64,000 bases of DNA. Source: Dreissena polymorpha (lineage: Eukaryota > Mollusca > Bivalvia > Myida > Dreissenidae). The position numbers and the translations under genes were made by a program. Where the stretch lies: positions 14,186,178-14,250,177 of the forward strand of contig NC_068360.1 in assembly GCF_020536995.1 (NCBI RefSeq), read 5' to 3'. This document shows, in pieces, positions 33,238 through 47,300 of the stretch. Within the stretch, counting starts at the first letter, position 1; each line of letters starts with the position of its first letter. The notes below the pieces were generated by a model that did no database searches, was not told where the DNA came from, and was given only the letters and a program-made list of their open reading frames with translations.

Positions 33238-35451
33238 TTACGTCTCAATCTGTTAATAGTCTTTTTACAGTGTATCCCTTATATAAAGCAAATATATTTA
33301 TTTCGAAATATGGGTTTTTCAAAAGCGGACTTTGATCTTGAAAAAAAAATACAGTTAGCTAGTAGCTCATATATTCTACCGCAGCCCGGAGCACTTGCAA
33401 GTGATTATGTTTTATTTCAATTGAACGGCGAGCGACTTTTTCAAAACACAATATTTAGAACGCAGTTTACATTATGGAATAATGCATTAACAAAAGTCGG
33501 GCAATTACATAATGTTTCCGCATACTATGTGTATGGAAATAAAATGGTAAATACATACCTAAGTAACGTAATACACGATGCGTAGGAACAACATGGGCTT
33601 TTTTAAACTTATATACTTATAACTGAAATCGGAAAATTGTGTATCTCTACCACTATAAGTTGACTGAACTTCTACAGGCTCTGTCTTACATGAATCAAAG
33701 CGCTGGAGGCGCTGAAGTTGTTCGCTATTGCATAATTTAAGACGCAACTCATTTTTCAAAATTAATTGCAAGTTTGAAATGAACACATGCCATTCAAATT
33801 TATAAAGAGCGTGTCATAACGCAGGGGTCGAAATTTGTGTTCACTTTTTATCATCCTATCTATATCAATCAAATATGAACATACGATAGTTTTCGATGAT
33901 GAAGAAATATACTCATAATAAGGCATGTGAGGACACATATGATGTGTAGAATTTGTATTTACTTAGATTAATGTGAGGTTTGACAATGATAACACACATT
34001 TCATGCGGTGAATATGCGACTAACAAGTGAAAAAACACACAGAAGTCAAACTTTTGTTTTCAAATTAATTATTTAGAAACGTAAATTGCAAACTTTATTT
34101 CAAATTCAGCATTGAGGCGACTACCTTTTTAAAAGATATTTCTTGTTATTTTTAGTTGTTGTTTATATTCGGTTTTAGTTATTATAAAGCATGTTTGTGG
34201 CTGTCTTTAGTATACCTGTAAAAATTGGTGAACTCATGTTCAACGTTTTGTAAATTGAGAACTGTGAATATAAACAAGCTTTATCGTCAAAACTTTACGG
34301 GTAATCCAGTGCACTTATATTTCTATAATTAAATATATTGTAATATCGACCAATAAGTGTGATAAAATGTGATAGAGTATGAACCATATGTATATATGTG
34401 TATTATGATCTCTGATGGAAACTATATGTGATATATCTGAATTGTTAAAATTGTTGACTGTTAATTGTATTGATATGTTATGTGCACAAATAAAATTATT
34501 ATTATTATTATTATTATTAGCTTAACATTCTATTATTGCGTTGTTAGCACCCGTAAATACAAAAGATCGCCGCTATCTGTTGAGAACAAAAGAACGTTTC
34601 CCAGAAATATCAAATTTAACCCCTGCTGTAGTACATGTAGCATGCACTATAAACGAGGTTACAAAATATCCCACTATACGTGTTTATCAGCAGGTGTTAT
34701 TTCCCGCATCTATAAATAGCCTCATATGCGTCAGATGCGGTGGTTATCGTTCAACGCGTAGTACTAACCTTAGTTGTTCGCAAGCGAACAACTGAAAACT
34801 AACAAATTAAACAAGTTCAGTCAATAAATGCTGTATAGCATTCCAATTGTCAATAACCGTTTAGTGCTAAGTGATGAGATATCGAAAATAATCGGAGAAA
34901 TAATTCCTATTATCATTTCTGACATTGACAAGTGACCACTTTTTTGCAAATATTAATTTGATTTTAATGTGAATGTCTTGCCACGTCCATCATTCAAAAT
35001 CATCAAAAAGAAATGAAGGCAGTTAGCAGCAACCGTTAACACGATGGGCATCCGAAAATGATACCTGGAAGCCAACGACGCATGCTCTTGGTATTTAGAA
35101 TAGTCTAAACAAAAGTTGACAAGGGTGTGTTTATTTAACTTAAAATATCGTAAATTAGCCAGACAACAGTTTTTGTTGTTTTTATTCTACGAACAATTAA
35201 TTGTACATAACAATAAAAATTACTTATTATCAAAAAGTAGGAAATACAATAGGCTCCTATTTGCTTCAATGAATTTGGCTTAAAATACTCGAGTATTTTG
35301 TTTTATCCTGATATCAAAAAGTATTTATACGCAATAAAATGGATTATACACAGCCTTAATTACAGAGTGAGACGCATTATATATAAAAACTACGTTGGCT
35401 TGTCTTGTTTTATACGCACATGCTATCTGGAAAGTTGTTGAAGAATAGTCT
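33238..35451. other. Intergenic, with an (ATT)n tract and a short palindrome
   Basis: No gene recognised. AATAAAATTATTATT... at 34488-34519 is an (ATT)n run, possibly the tail of a decayed element. A perfect 10-bp inverted repeat with a 2-nt spacer, AGTTGTTCGC-AA-GCGAACAACT, lies at 34772-34793. Confidence 0.45.
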
Positions 35452-35455
35452 TTAA

Positions 35456-36004
35456 AGGGGTCTTTTCACGTTTTGGTAAATTGACCAAATTTGAAAAAGT
35501 TGTTTCAGATTCGCAAATTTTCGTTTTAGTTATGATATGTGTAAGCACGGACTCTAGATGAGACAATATACGCTCCGTGGTGTAAGGAAACACTAATACT
35601 GAACATTTACCATGCTGCAAAATATCCATCATATGCATCTTTTGACGATTTAAAAACCTGAAAATTATAAAGCGTTGCAACGCAAAACGATTGAATAATT
35701 TGGAGAGTTCTGTTAATTGTTTTCGTTATATTTTGCGAAACTACGAGGATTGCTTTTATAAAGTATAAAATACCACATTTATTCTATGAGCAAGGATGGC
35801 CGAGTGGTCTAAGCGGTAGTCTTTTACTCCAAGTCACAAGGTGTCAGTAGTTCGAGCCCAGGTGAGTGTTACTTTTTTATTCTTTTTTTTTTATAATTTA
35901 TTTTTGCGTTTAAATGGAGCTTTTTAGATCCAATGTTTACATTTATCAATACAAAGCATTCAATGACAAACTTCTATACATGCCAAAATCTGTGAAAAGG
36001 CCCT
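35456..36004. mobile_element. TTAA-flanked TIR element containing a tRNA-like sequence
   Basis: Flanked by TTAA (35452-35455, 36005-36008). The terminal inverted repeats are imperfect: AGGGGTCTTTTCACGTTTTGG at the left against CCAAAATCTGTGAAAAGGCCCT at the right. Non-autonomous. It has the same architecture as 19559-20408 but unrelated terminal sequences. Confidence 0.75.
35790..35868 (+). pseudogene. tRNA-like sequence (Leu/Ser type) inside a TTAA element
   Basis: It has an A box TGGCCGAGTGG, a D-loop end TCTAAGCGG and a B box AGTTCGAGCCC at the spacing of a long-variable-arm tRNA. The anticodon stem and acceptor pairing are poor, so it is a tRNA-derived relic. Confidence 0.55.
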
Positions 36005-36448
36005 TTAAAAGCTAACCCATGTATAAACAGAAGGGCAGGTTGGACAGGAAAAGTTATAACTAATATCACTCCGGTATTAAATTAGTTGTATTTAAAAATC
36101 GATAAAGTACAGGTTTTATAGATAGACGGTTGTGTAAAATTTAATCATCGAGTTGAGGTGGAATATGTGAAAGGCCGGACTTAAAGTGGTCGTACGGGGC
36201 CCAAATGTCTCGTTATAAAGTCTTTCTAATAGACACGATGTAAAATCATGAACAGGAGTTTGTTTAATAACTCGTAAAAAGATGTCAGAATGGCTTTTAA
36301 CCTGATTACATTATGCTTAAGAATTTTCTCTTTGTTTCTTCCGGTCTTGTTCATACCGTAATACAGAGTTGTCTTCGAGGCATTTATCAGAAATTTGAAC
36401 TTCATATGTGAGATTGACTTTTAACCGACGCGGGTCACATTGTTTTCA

Positions 36449-36450
36449 CA

Positions 36451-36496
<46 letters not shown>

Positions 36497-36574
36497 GCTA
36501 CTGCTACTGCTACTGCTACTGCTACTCCATTGCTACTGCTACTGCTACTGCTACTTCTACTGCTACTGTTACTG

Positions 36575-36630
<56 letters not shown>

Positions 36631-36632
36631 GA
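36449..36632. repeat. (TAC)n/(TGC)n trinucleotide satellite
   Basis: About 60 triplets, TAC at both flanks with an interior TGC-variant block. The poly-Leu/poly-Thr/poly-Tyr frames across it are artefacts. Confidence 0.95.
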
Positions 36633-38690
36633 TGCTGCTATTCTTTTTTTAATTTATACAAAGACCTATAGATAACATGTATTCTATACGTCTTTGATTT
36701 ATATGTCCATCTTGCGCTTAATGTGCACGAATTCTCGAATAGCGATTGTTAACCTGCGCTTAAAAGTTGGAGTTATTCCCCTTGTTTTCATTTTTGTCAT
36801 TTTCCCTACAGTGAATATAACGGTATCGACGCTGGAAAAAAGTAAGTTATTTAGATTACAGTGAGAAATAATTCATAAAATAATTGATGCAAAATGTTTA
36901 TTCTATTAATTTTAATAAACAGCCGAGCTTGATATTTATAATGTCCTAAGATACATATTGATTTTCATTAGATATATCCTCCGATTGCCGTGTATCGACC
37001 GGTTAAGGAATTATCGATAAGTAAAGGAATTTCTGAATCAATGCAAACAATGCCGCATTGAATGATTTACCTTTTAAGCTTTAATTATTGCCGTTATATC
37101 CATGCCAACATTGTTTATTTACAGGGTGTTTAACCAGACAATGACGATAGTTAAATACACTCCCGGAAATTACATCCGTTTTCATTATTTCTGTTTAATA
37201 AATAATTTACAATTACCTTAATTCAATCATCTGTTAAGTAACTAGATTTGTATGCCCATAGCAGGGAGCTATATAACATTATGTCTGCCTGTCCGTCCGT
37301 CCAGCATTCCATTTTCAAAGTCTTTTTCTTAATCCTTTCACATATTTACCCAATTTTTGGTGTGTGAGTCTAGCTGCATGACTAACAGATCTAGTAGAGG
37401 CCTTGGACTTTTTCGTTATCGTTTGCAGATGTTGACCTGTTTTTTTGTGGTTGAGTCTTCCTGCAGGACTTACACATCAAGTTTAAGTTTTGTTCTGGAC
37501 CATGGATTTTTGGCGAAATTACGTGGTTTGAACTTTAAATTAAACAATCTGAAATGCTTTCAGATACTTACCTGATTTCTGTGTGTGATCTACATGACTT
37601 GCAGATCAAGTTCGAGTTTCGTATGGTCAATTGATCTTTGACAAAGTTAAATGCCTTGGACTTAACAATTTTCTTATAAACACATTTTTTCAGATTTTTT
37701 TCTGAATGCTTTCAGATACTTACTAGTCTTATTTATAAGACGCGCAAAGAATTTAGAGATACTTTTTATATGGGCTAAATTCTTTGGAACGTCATATTGG
37801 GGAAAAGTCCATTATGTGTTGGACAACAGAAAGTTTAAATTTTCATCAATTTGCTTAAAATTGCAAAATAACATTACCAACTCAATGTTTTTGTTCAGAA
37901 GTCCATTTTTATCTCAAATATCTTCAAATTGAAGTAAGAAAGGCATAAATTCTTCAGTTAAACTTCTGCTATATCGCAAAACAATCACTGACATGTCGCC
38001 ATGTCATAAAACTGATTTAAATATGAACCAATCAAAGGAAGGCATTACGGTGTAACGTGTACGCCTAATTTTATTTAACATTAGCTTTTAACACCGACTT
38101 TTACCTAAGTAGATCTTTAATGCTCATCTTTGTCGATTTAATAAGCATATGTTCAAAAACAGATATGGTGCAGTTTCTATTCACTTCTAAGTTTCAGCAA
38201 ATTTTTATGCGTGTCTTTTTCGCACCTCTGTCTGTGTTGTTTTATGTACTTACATTCTACATTACATAGGGCGGTATACTGTACGATCTGTATCACTATT
38301 ATTGATGAACCGTATAAAAATAAAAGATGTTATTTATTTCAGAACTTTTTAATTGTCACTTTATAAAAAAAACAATGCTTTATAAATCCCGAAAAGTATA
38401 ATAACATCGATTTACAATATAACCCTCCGCACCACAACAGATGAACGCCAACTGTATTTTTTTACGCCATTTATTCTTCCACATGCTTTCCATCGAGGCT
38501 GATGTCTACCTGCATGTCTTGTTCATTCATCAATTCAATTTTAAAACAATTTACCACAAATTACAAACATTAAGAGACTAGCTGAATGTAGTGTGTATTG
38601 CCTCTCAAAGGTGTAGATTTGGAGACAAAAGTGGAAAGCAAGGGCATCTGTGCCCTATAAACACATGTCTTCTTCTCTTTTATATTTAAG
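36633..38690. other. Intergenic upstream of ACOT9, with a repeat remnant
   Basis: 37260-37740 opens with ATGTCTGCCTGTCCGTCCGTCC and has two or three loose units with CAGGACTTACACATCAAG, a decayed tandem-cored repeat. No gene seen. The 5' UTR and promoter of ACOT9 probably lie here. An acceptor-like TTTATATTTAAG directly precedes the start codon, so an upstream non-coding exon is possible. Confidence 0.45.
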
Positions 38691-41305
38691 ATGCAGCAAC
38701 ACATCCTTCATGCGCTGAGGAGGCCATGTAAAGTAGATATTCTTCGAAGGACACTTTCATCCAACACTAGTAATGGGGAGACTTTAACCATTAAAGAAAG
38801 TATGCTGGCATATTGCAAATAGTTTTCCTTTTAATCTGAACAAAATAATTATTATAATTTCTTAACAGCAAATTTTTATTTTTGAAAAATCTTTATTTTT
38901 GAAAATATTTTTTCTTTAACATCAAGCACATAAATGTGATTAATTTAAATTTTACATGAAATGACACACAAATTGACCTTAAAAGAAACATGTGACTTTG
39001 TATGATAAACGTAACTTAAAATGGATGAAATTACTGTTTCAGCAAGGGAGAAATTAAAGTTGCTGGTAGGAGCACAGACAATATGGGGGTAATATAACAA
39101 TTTAATAGATTAACATACAGAACAAACGTTTACTCACACTGTCGGTTTTAACTACTATGGTTTGAACCATTGTATTGGTGCTGACATTTTATTCCAACAG
39201 TACATGTAACTTAGCTGTTGAAACATTTGATGGATCCATAGCAAAAATATACATTTCATAATAATACAAAAGATCACTAAGTTCTTGGCTGTTTAAATTT
39301 CACGCAATTTAACAGTAAAGTGGTGCTATCTTGTTTATGTGTCTCTTATTTTCATGCACACATAATTGTATTTTCACAGGAAATAAACCATTATACTTGA
39401 GGAGTAAGCAGTTTCCTAATGATTTGCAAATGCCAGCAAAATTATTTGCTTCATTTTACAGATCATCCACGGCTGGCTCAGTTTTCGCCCCTGTTGCAAC
39501 CAGTCAGGATGAGATACCACCTAGAACTATGGCACATAGCTTCCGGAAGGTTGTTATCCCTCTTGGCACCAACCCAATGCTAAAGGAAAAATATATCAAC
39601 TTCTACCAAGGCATCAGATTTGGGAGAATTCTGGAAGATCTTGACACATTTGCAGGTATATTCTGGAAGATCTGGACACATTTGCTGGTATATTTCATTC
39701 TCTTGTCAGCTTACATGTACTTTACATTTTCATTGCCAAAATTATCACAACAATTTTAGAGTTTTGTAAACTCATCCATGCAATACATAGTGTGAGCTTT
39801 ATTTAGCTCCTTTTTTCCATCATAAGTCAACAGTGCGGTCATGTGTCAATGTTTTATTCAAGGATATCTCCTCCTTAACGGCTGCACAGATTCAATTAAA
39901 GTATATGTTGGTCTCCAAGGCTAAAAACAAAGTTGGGTAAATAGGGTAAAACTGGCCACCGTCTTGGGGCCACATGATTGATATAGACTTTCAAAGTAAA
40001 TAATTTAAATCATCTCTGAAATCTTAGAGGACATGGGTTTCATATTAACTGTGTAGTATGGTATTGGGGGGCACCTACTCATCTGGAAACGCACTAGGAC
40101 AACCTAATTTATAAAGACTTATATTGTATTGTAAATCAATTAAGAAATCCCCTCTGAAAACTCAGTCCCTCTGCTTTGATATTTGATGTATAACATCGTA
40201 TAGTGGTGGTTAAAACTTGCCTGACCCAAATTTAACACACTATCTTTATAGACTTATTTACAAACTAATTTTAAAATCTTCTCTGAAACCCAATGCCTCA
40301 GGGGTATTATATTTGGTGTGTAACATTATACGGTTCCTTGGATAATAATGCCCAAACTTAGGGTCAAAACCTGCCATGTCTCAGGGATCACATGATTTAT
40401 TTAGACTTATGTAGGAAAATATTGTTAAAATATCCTCTGAAAGAACAAGACCAATTGGTTTAATATTTGGCGTGTAACACAATATTAGTAACCTATACTA
40501 GGTATATTAACATCATGCCCCATTGGGGTAAGAACTGGCTCTGTCTAGGCATGTGGGGTGTAATATTTTACAGTGAATAAAAAAGCAAAAAAAGAATTAA
40601 AATTATCTCTGAAACCACATAGCATGCAGCTTTCATATTTGGTTTATAAAATCAAGTTGTGGCCGTTTCAAAATCATGCCCCTTAGTTCGAAACTGTTCA
40701 TGCCCTATTACACTTTGCACATCTTTACCCCATGGTTTTGTTTTAATGAATAACTTTTATTATTTGTATTCAAATGTTACAAATTGTTTCAGTGGACATA
40801 AGTTACGCACACTCACATGACTCCGCACACCCTGATAAGAAGTCTCCACTCAGTATTGTCACAGCCCTGGTCGACAGAATTGGTGGGTTTGCTATGGAAA
40901 TGTTGATATGCCCATTTTAGACTTTCATGTATTTGAATGTGTTTAATGATGGCCAAAGTATTGATAATGAATTCAGTTTTAAGTTGATTCTTCTCCTTTT
41001 TTAAATATTAATATGAAATGGTTATTTCATTTTTTATTCCATTGTTTTTTCTTACACTTAGTGATGTTTTGATTATATTTTAATGCTGTGTTTAAATGTA
41101 TGTATATGTAAAGTATAATAGTAAATAGCTAAGTACTTTACCCTTTATGCATGTATTCTCTTAATATTACCAGTATGTTGCTTTCTCGAAGCATTTTTAC
41201 ATTGGTGGTGGTGGTTATTATGACGTTATTGACAATGTAGATGAAGATAATAATGATGATAATGATTATGATGATGATGATGATGAAGACGATGACGACG
41301 ACGAC

Positions 41306-41399
<94 letters not shown>

Positions 41400-44300
41400 A
41401 TGAAAAGTTGTCAAACAAATATAAAGTTTAATTCAGGACCATATCATGATAGCCAGAAATGTTATCTAATTTTTGCTGTATGTCAGTTCTGTGTGAGCAG
41501 CCAATACTTCCTGACCGCGACATCAGGATGCAAGGCAATGTGACCTGGGCAGGAAAGACATCTATGGAGGTCACAATGAAGCTTGACCAGGTATGATACA
41601 ACCTTTTGTTCTTAACCTTTATGTTTCATATCAGAAAATGATTGTCATATTACTTGAATCTTTGATGTTAGTTCAGAAGTCAATTTATCAGTTTGATGTT
41701 TAAATGTGTTGTTGGTGTAAAATGATGTTCTAATATTAGTTGCTACTAAAAGTTACTTTAAAACAAACGTTTCTGACTTGAAATAAACTTGGACTCTTGT
41801 TCATTATACGAATATTTGTCCTAATTTAAGTTAAAAAATGCAACTGAAACGTTAAATTTTTAGCTCCACTGGCCAGAGGCCAGCGGGGCTTATGTCATGG
41901 TCCTGTGTTCTTCATGCGTGTGTCCGTGCGTGCGTCCGTCCGTGCGTTAACTTTTTCTTTAAACATCATCTTCTCCTAAACTACTGGTCCAATTCTGATG
42001 AAATTTCTCAGGAATGTTCCTGGGGTAAACCTCTTCCAAATTTGTTCAAATTATGCTCCTGGGGTCAAATTTGACCCTGCCCCTGGGGGTCAAAAATTGA
42101 AAATTTGCTTATATAAGGCCTATTTTGTGAAAACTTTAAAAATCTTCTCGTCCATAACCATTGTGCCTAGGGCTACCAAATTTGGTATGTAGTGACATCT
42201 TATAGTCCTCTACCAAGTTTCTTCACATTATGCGCCTGGGGTCAAATTTGACCCTGCCCCGGGGGGTCAAAAAATTGAAAATTTGCTTATATAAGGCCTA
42301 TTTTGTGAAAACTTTAAAAATCTTCCTGTCCTTAACCATTGGGCCTAGGGCTACCAAATTTGGTATGTAGTGACATCTTATAGTCCTCTACCAAGTTCCT
42401 TCAAATTATGCCCCTGGGTCAAATTTGACCTTGCCCCGGGGGGTCAAAAAATTGAAAATTTGCTTATATAAGGCCTATTTAATGAAAACTTTAGAAATCT
42501 TCTTGTCCATAACCTTAGGGCCTAGGGCTCCCAAATTTGGTATGTAGTGACATCTTATAGTCCTTTACCAAGTTTCTTCAAATTATGCCCCTGGGGTCAA
42601 ATTTGACCCTGCCCTGGGGGTCAAAAATTGCAAATTTGCTTATGTAAGGCCTATTTTGTGAAAACTTTAAAAATCTTCTCGTCCATAACCATTGGGCCTA
42701 GGGCTACCAAATTTAGTATGTAGTGACATCTTATAGTCCGCGACCAAGTTTCTTCAAATTATGCGCCTGGGGTCAAATTTGACCCTGCCCCGGGGGGTAA
42801 AAAAATTGAAAATTTGCTTATATAAGGCCTGTTTTGTGCAAATTCTAAAAATCTTCTTGTCCATAACCGTATGGCATAGGGCTACCAAATTTGGTATGTA
42901 ATGACATCTAATAGTACTCTACCAAGTTTGTTCAAATTAAGCCCCTGGGATCAAATTTGACTGTTCCCCAGGGGTCACAAAATTGAACATATGCTTAAAT
43001 TGGGCCGATTTTGTGCAAACTTTAAAAATCTTCTTGTCCATAACTATTGGGCCTATTTCTACCAAATTCGGTATGTAGTGACATCTGATAGGTCTCTACT
43101 TAGTTTGTTCAAATTATGCCCCTGGGGACAAATTTGACCCTGTCCCGTGGGTCACAAAAATGAACATATGCTTAAATAAGGCCTCTTTTGTGCAAACTTT
43201 AAAAATCTTCTTGTTCATATTTATAGAGCTTAGGGCTACTAAATTTGGTATGTAGTGATATCTAATAGTCCTCTACCAAATTTGTTCATGCCTCGCAGAT
43301 GACCCCCTATTGATTTTCAGGTCACTAGGTCAAAGGTCAAGGTCACGGTGACCCAAAATAGTAAAATGGTTTTCGGATGATAACTCAAGAACGCTTATGC
43401 CTAGGGTCATGAAACTTTATAGGTACATTGATCATGACTCGCAGATGACTCGCAGATGACCCCTTTTGATTTTCAGGTCACTAGGTCAAAGGTCAAGGTC
43501 ACGGTGACCGGAAATAGTAAAATGGTTTCCAGATGATAACTCAAGAACGCTTATGCCTAGGATCATGAAACTTCATAGGTACATTGATCATGACTCGCAG
43601 ATGACCCCTATTGAATTTTAGGTCACTAGGTCAAAGGTCAAGGTCACAGTGCCAAATAACATATTCACACGAAGGCTGCCACTACAACTGACAGCCCATA
43701 TGGGGGGCATGCATGTTTTACAAACAGCCCTTGTTATATTTTGAGATGATGCTTTACAAAGAAAGATGCTACTATTGTATTTGTTATAAATGTGTGAAAG
43801 GCTCTTAAGAAGGAACCAGAGATTATTAACCCTTTACCAAACACTAACAGGATTTTAGAGGTTTGTAGCTGACAACTTTATAAATAATTGTGATTAAAGG
43901 AGAAATTGCTCAAGATGAGCGATTTCTACTTTTATCACAATTATTTCTACCCTACCTGATCATTTCCTTCAGATTCCATTACAATTTAATTGTCGTCTGC
44001 AACCTCTTTCAAATCGGGAAAGTCCAAAATATGTCGTTTGGTAAAGGATTAAGGCATTTTGATTCATATGGGTCTTGTGAATCTGTTTCAAATCAAATGC
44101 ATAGATTTGATCTTCAGCATCTGAAAATATGTGAAATAGAAAGAATAACAATATCTTTTTGAGAGATAAATGTACCTACGTTATAAGCAAAGGACCTGCG
44201 CAACAATTCCAGGGCTTTTTATCTGTTTATTTAACACGGTAGCATAAAAATGCTCACCCTTCCAACTTTAAGCGCCCAGTGGGACGAGGGATAGAAAGAG

Positions 44301-47300
44301 AAAGTCTCATGCTTGAGTACATTTCAACCCATGCGCATTGCACGTTTTTTTCGCATAAAAAAACAGTCGAGCGATACAGGGCCATCGTGGCCCTCTTGTT
44401 TATGATGAAGACATCATCAATACTGATGAAAAGGTTGCATATTGAATTGTTTTAGAAAACCAAGTAGTCAAGTTGCTTTAAGCATGGTTTTAAGATTCAT
44501 GAATAAAAAAAACAGTCCTTTAATTTACGGGAAACTGGACTTATAAATTGTTAGACGCAAATTTGTGTAAGTATTTTAAATGAGTTATCAATTAAATTCT
44601 TGACGGAGTCTTTTCGTAATTTCTTATTTCTGTGATAAGAAATACAACATAAGATGTGTTTAATAGGATATGTTATGAAATGTCATACATAAAATGTTAA
44701 ATTAAACTGCGCAGAGATACATACAAATTTTCTTTTGACATTACTTATGCATTTTTTTGTGTGTGTTTTTAACAATTTGACAGATTTGATGTGATTTTGT
44801 CTGTCTTTTCTGTTTGTAAAGGAAATTGATCAAAATTGGAAGCAGTTGCTTGAAGCAAAGTTTTTGATGGTTGCAAGAAATCCTGCAACCAAAAGGTAAA
44901 ATGATGCTTTTGGTGTCCATCTACATTACTTATATGCGTTTCGTTAATCCAATGTCATCATGATACAACATGTATCATTTATCATTTCGTCTGTTTCTCA
45001 AAAATTGTCGTAAAGCAAGTATATATTATACGATCCTTTTACTTAAAAAAAAAGATATAACGCTGATGAATACTAAACTAGAATAATAGTTCAGTAGAAG
45101 AAGAAACGGAAACAAACTGATAGTATATGTTTATTAAATTGCAAATGACCTTCTGCTGTACAGCAGAAAACTCCTTTGTGAAAATCAGACATGTACACTA
45201 TTGGGAAATCCCGCTAGTGTGTGCATTAATTTTATAACTACTCACTTTTTGTTCCACATCTAATATGAGTCAACTTGTTGGTTTTGGCTTTAAATTGAAC
45301 GTTATCAATTTCATTGAAGAAAACGATGCTTGATTAATGGCGTCTTGTAAAGACTGTATTTGTTATAAAATACTCCGCGTTCATATTCATGTGTTCGTTT
45401 AAGATTCTGAGAAAAAAACGTTTACATTGAAATCGTATATACTTGCCTTATTTTGTTGAAGGATTAACAGTTCACGGATTTCAAAATCTTTGAAAAATCT
45501 TTTTTTTTATGCTTATATTTGCAAATAAGACGAAATTTTGTAAAACATAAATTAAACATTCGTAACAATCTATGTGTGAATGTTGTTTTTGTTAAGATAA
45601 AAGTGTATGTTATCTTTTATATACTATTCGTTTTAAATTAATATTTACAAGTTTTTTTTGACGTTCCGAGGGATGAACGTGAAACGAGTGTATCTGCGGA
45701 ACATTTCGATATCAGATACAAGAGTCAGCGCCCAGTCAATTATTGCTTTCCCACTTTTAATTTTTTGGGCGATTGCCTTCTGCAATTCGCCCCATAGGTA
45801 ACACAATATACGTAAACAGTTGAAAGAAGTCCGTTACTGCAACCAACAACTTTGCATCTCCAGATTCTGCATTCGCAAACAAAATAGCTCTGATCGCATG
45901 GTTTTTGTATTAATGCGCCACAAAAAAACACTGACAAAGAATATCGTTATTTTCGGTTGCAAAAATTGACCAATCAGAAGATGTAAAAGCTATCGGAAAT
46001 TGTTTTATTTTTAGCTCACCTGTCACGAAGTGACATGGTGAGCTTATGTGACCGTGTGATGTCCGGCGTCCGTTGTGTGTGCGTGTGTGCGTGCGTCCGT
46101 CAACAATTTGTTTGTGTAGACAGTAGAGGTCACAGTTTTCATCCAATCTTTATGAACTTTGGTCAGATTGTTTATCTTGATGAAATCTGGCTTGGGATTG
46201 TATTTGGGTCATCTGGGGTCAAAAACTAGGTCATTAGGTCAAAAACTAGGTCACATAATAGGTCAAATAATAGAAAAACCTTGTGTAGACAAAAGAGGCC
46301 GCAGTTTTCATCCAAACTTTATGAACTTTGGTCAGAATATTTATCTTGATGGAATCTGGGTTGGGATTGTATTTGGGTCAAAAACTAGGTCACTAGGTAA
46401 AAAACTAGGTCACATAATAGGTCAAATAATAGAAAAACCTTGTGTAGACAATAGAGGCCGCAGTTTTCATCCAATCTTTATGAAATTTGGTCAAAATGTT
46501 TATCTTGATAAAATCTGGGTTGGGATTGTATTTGGGTCATCTGGGGTCAAAAACTAGGTCACTAGGTCAAATAATTGAAAAATCATCAATTATTTGTTTG
46601 TGTTGACAGTAGAGGTCACAGTTTTCATCCTATGTTTATGAAATTTGGACAGAATGTTTATTTTGATGAAATCTGGGTTGGGATTGTATTTGGGTCATCT
46701 GGGGTCAAAAACTAGGTCACTAGGTCAAAAACTAGGTCAACTAATAGAAAAACCTTGTATAGACAATAGAGGTCGCAGTTATCATCCAATCTTTATGAAA
46801 TTTGGTCAGAATGTTTATCTTGATGAAATCTGGCTTGGGAATGTATTTTGGTCATCTGGGGTCAAAAACTAGGTCACTAGGTCAAAAAATATGTCAAATA
46901 ATAGAAAAACCTTGTGTAGACAATAGAGGTCGCAGTTTTCATCCAATCTTTATGAAATTCGGTCAGAATGTCTATCTTGATGAAATCTGGGTTGGGATTG
47001 TATTTGGATCATCTGAGGTCAAAGACTAGGTCACTAGGTCAAATAATAGAAAACCCGTCAACAATTTGTTTGTGTAGACAGTAGAGGTCACAGTTTTCAT
47101 CCAATCTTTATGAAATTTGGTCAGAATGTTTATCTTGATGAAATCTGAGTTGGGTTTGTATTTGGGTCATCTGGGGTCAAAAACTAGGTCACTAGGTCAA
47201 AAACTAGGTCACTCTGTGGAATAATAGAAAAACCCGTCAACAATTTGTTTGTGTAGACAGTAGAGGTCGCAGTTTTCATCCAATCTTTATGAAATTTGGT

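Noticed and set aside
33199-33585. 128-residue frame
   Set aside because: Begins inside the Harbinger-like MITE and runs into flanking DNA; no family resemblance.
36408-36652. Poly-Leu/Tyr and poly-Thr/Leu frames
   Set aside because: Trinucleotide microsatellite.
41226-41543. Polyhistidine and polymethionine frames
   Set aside because: (GAT)n microsatellite next to ACOT9 exon 5.
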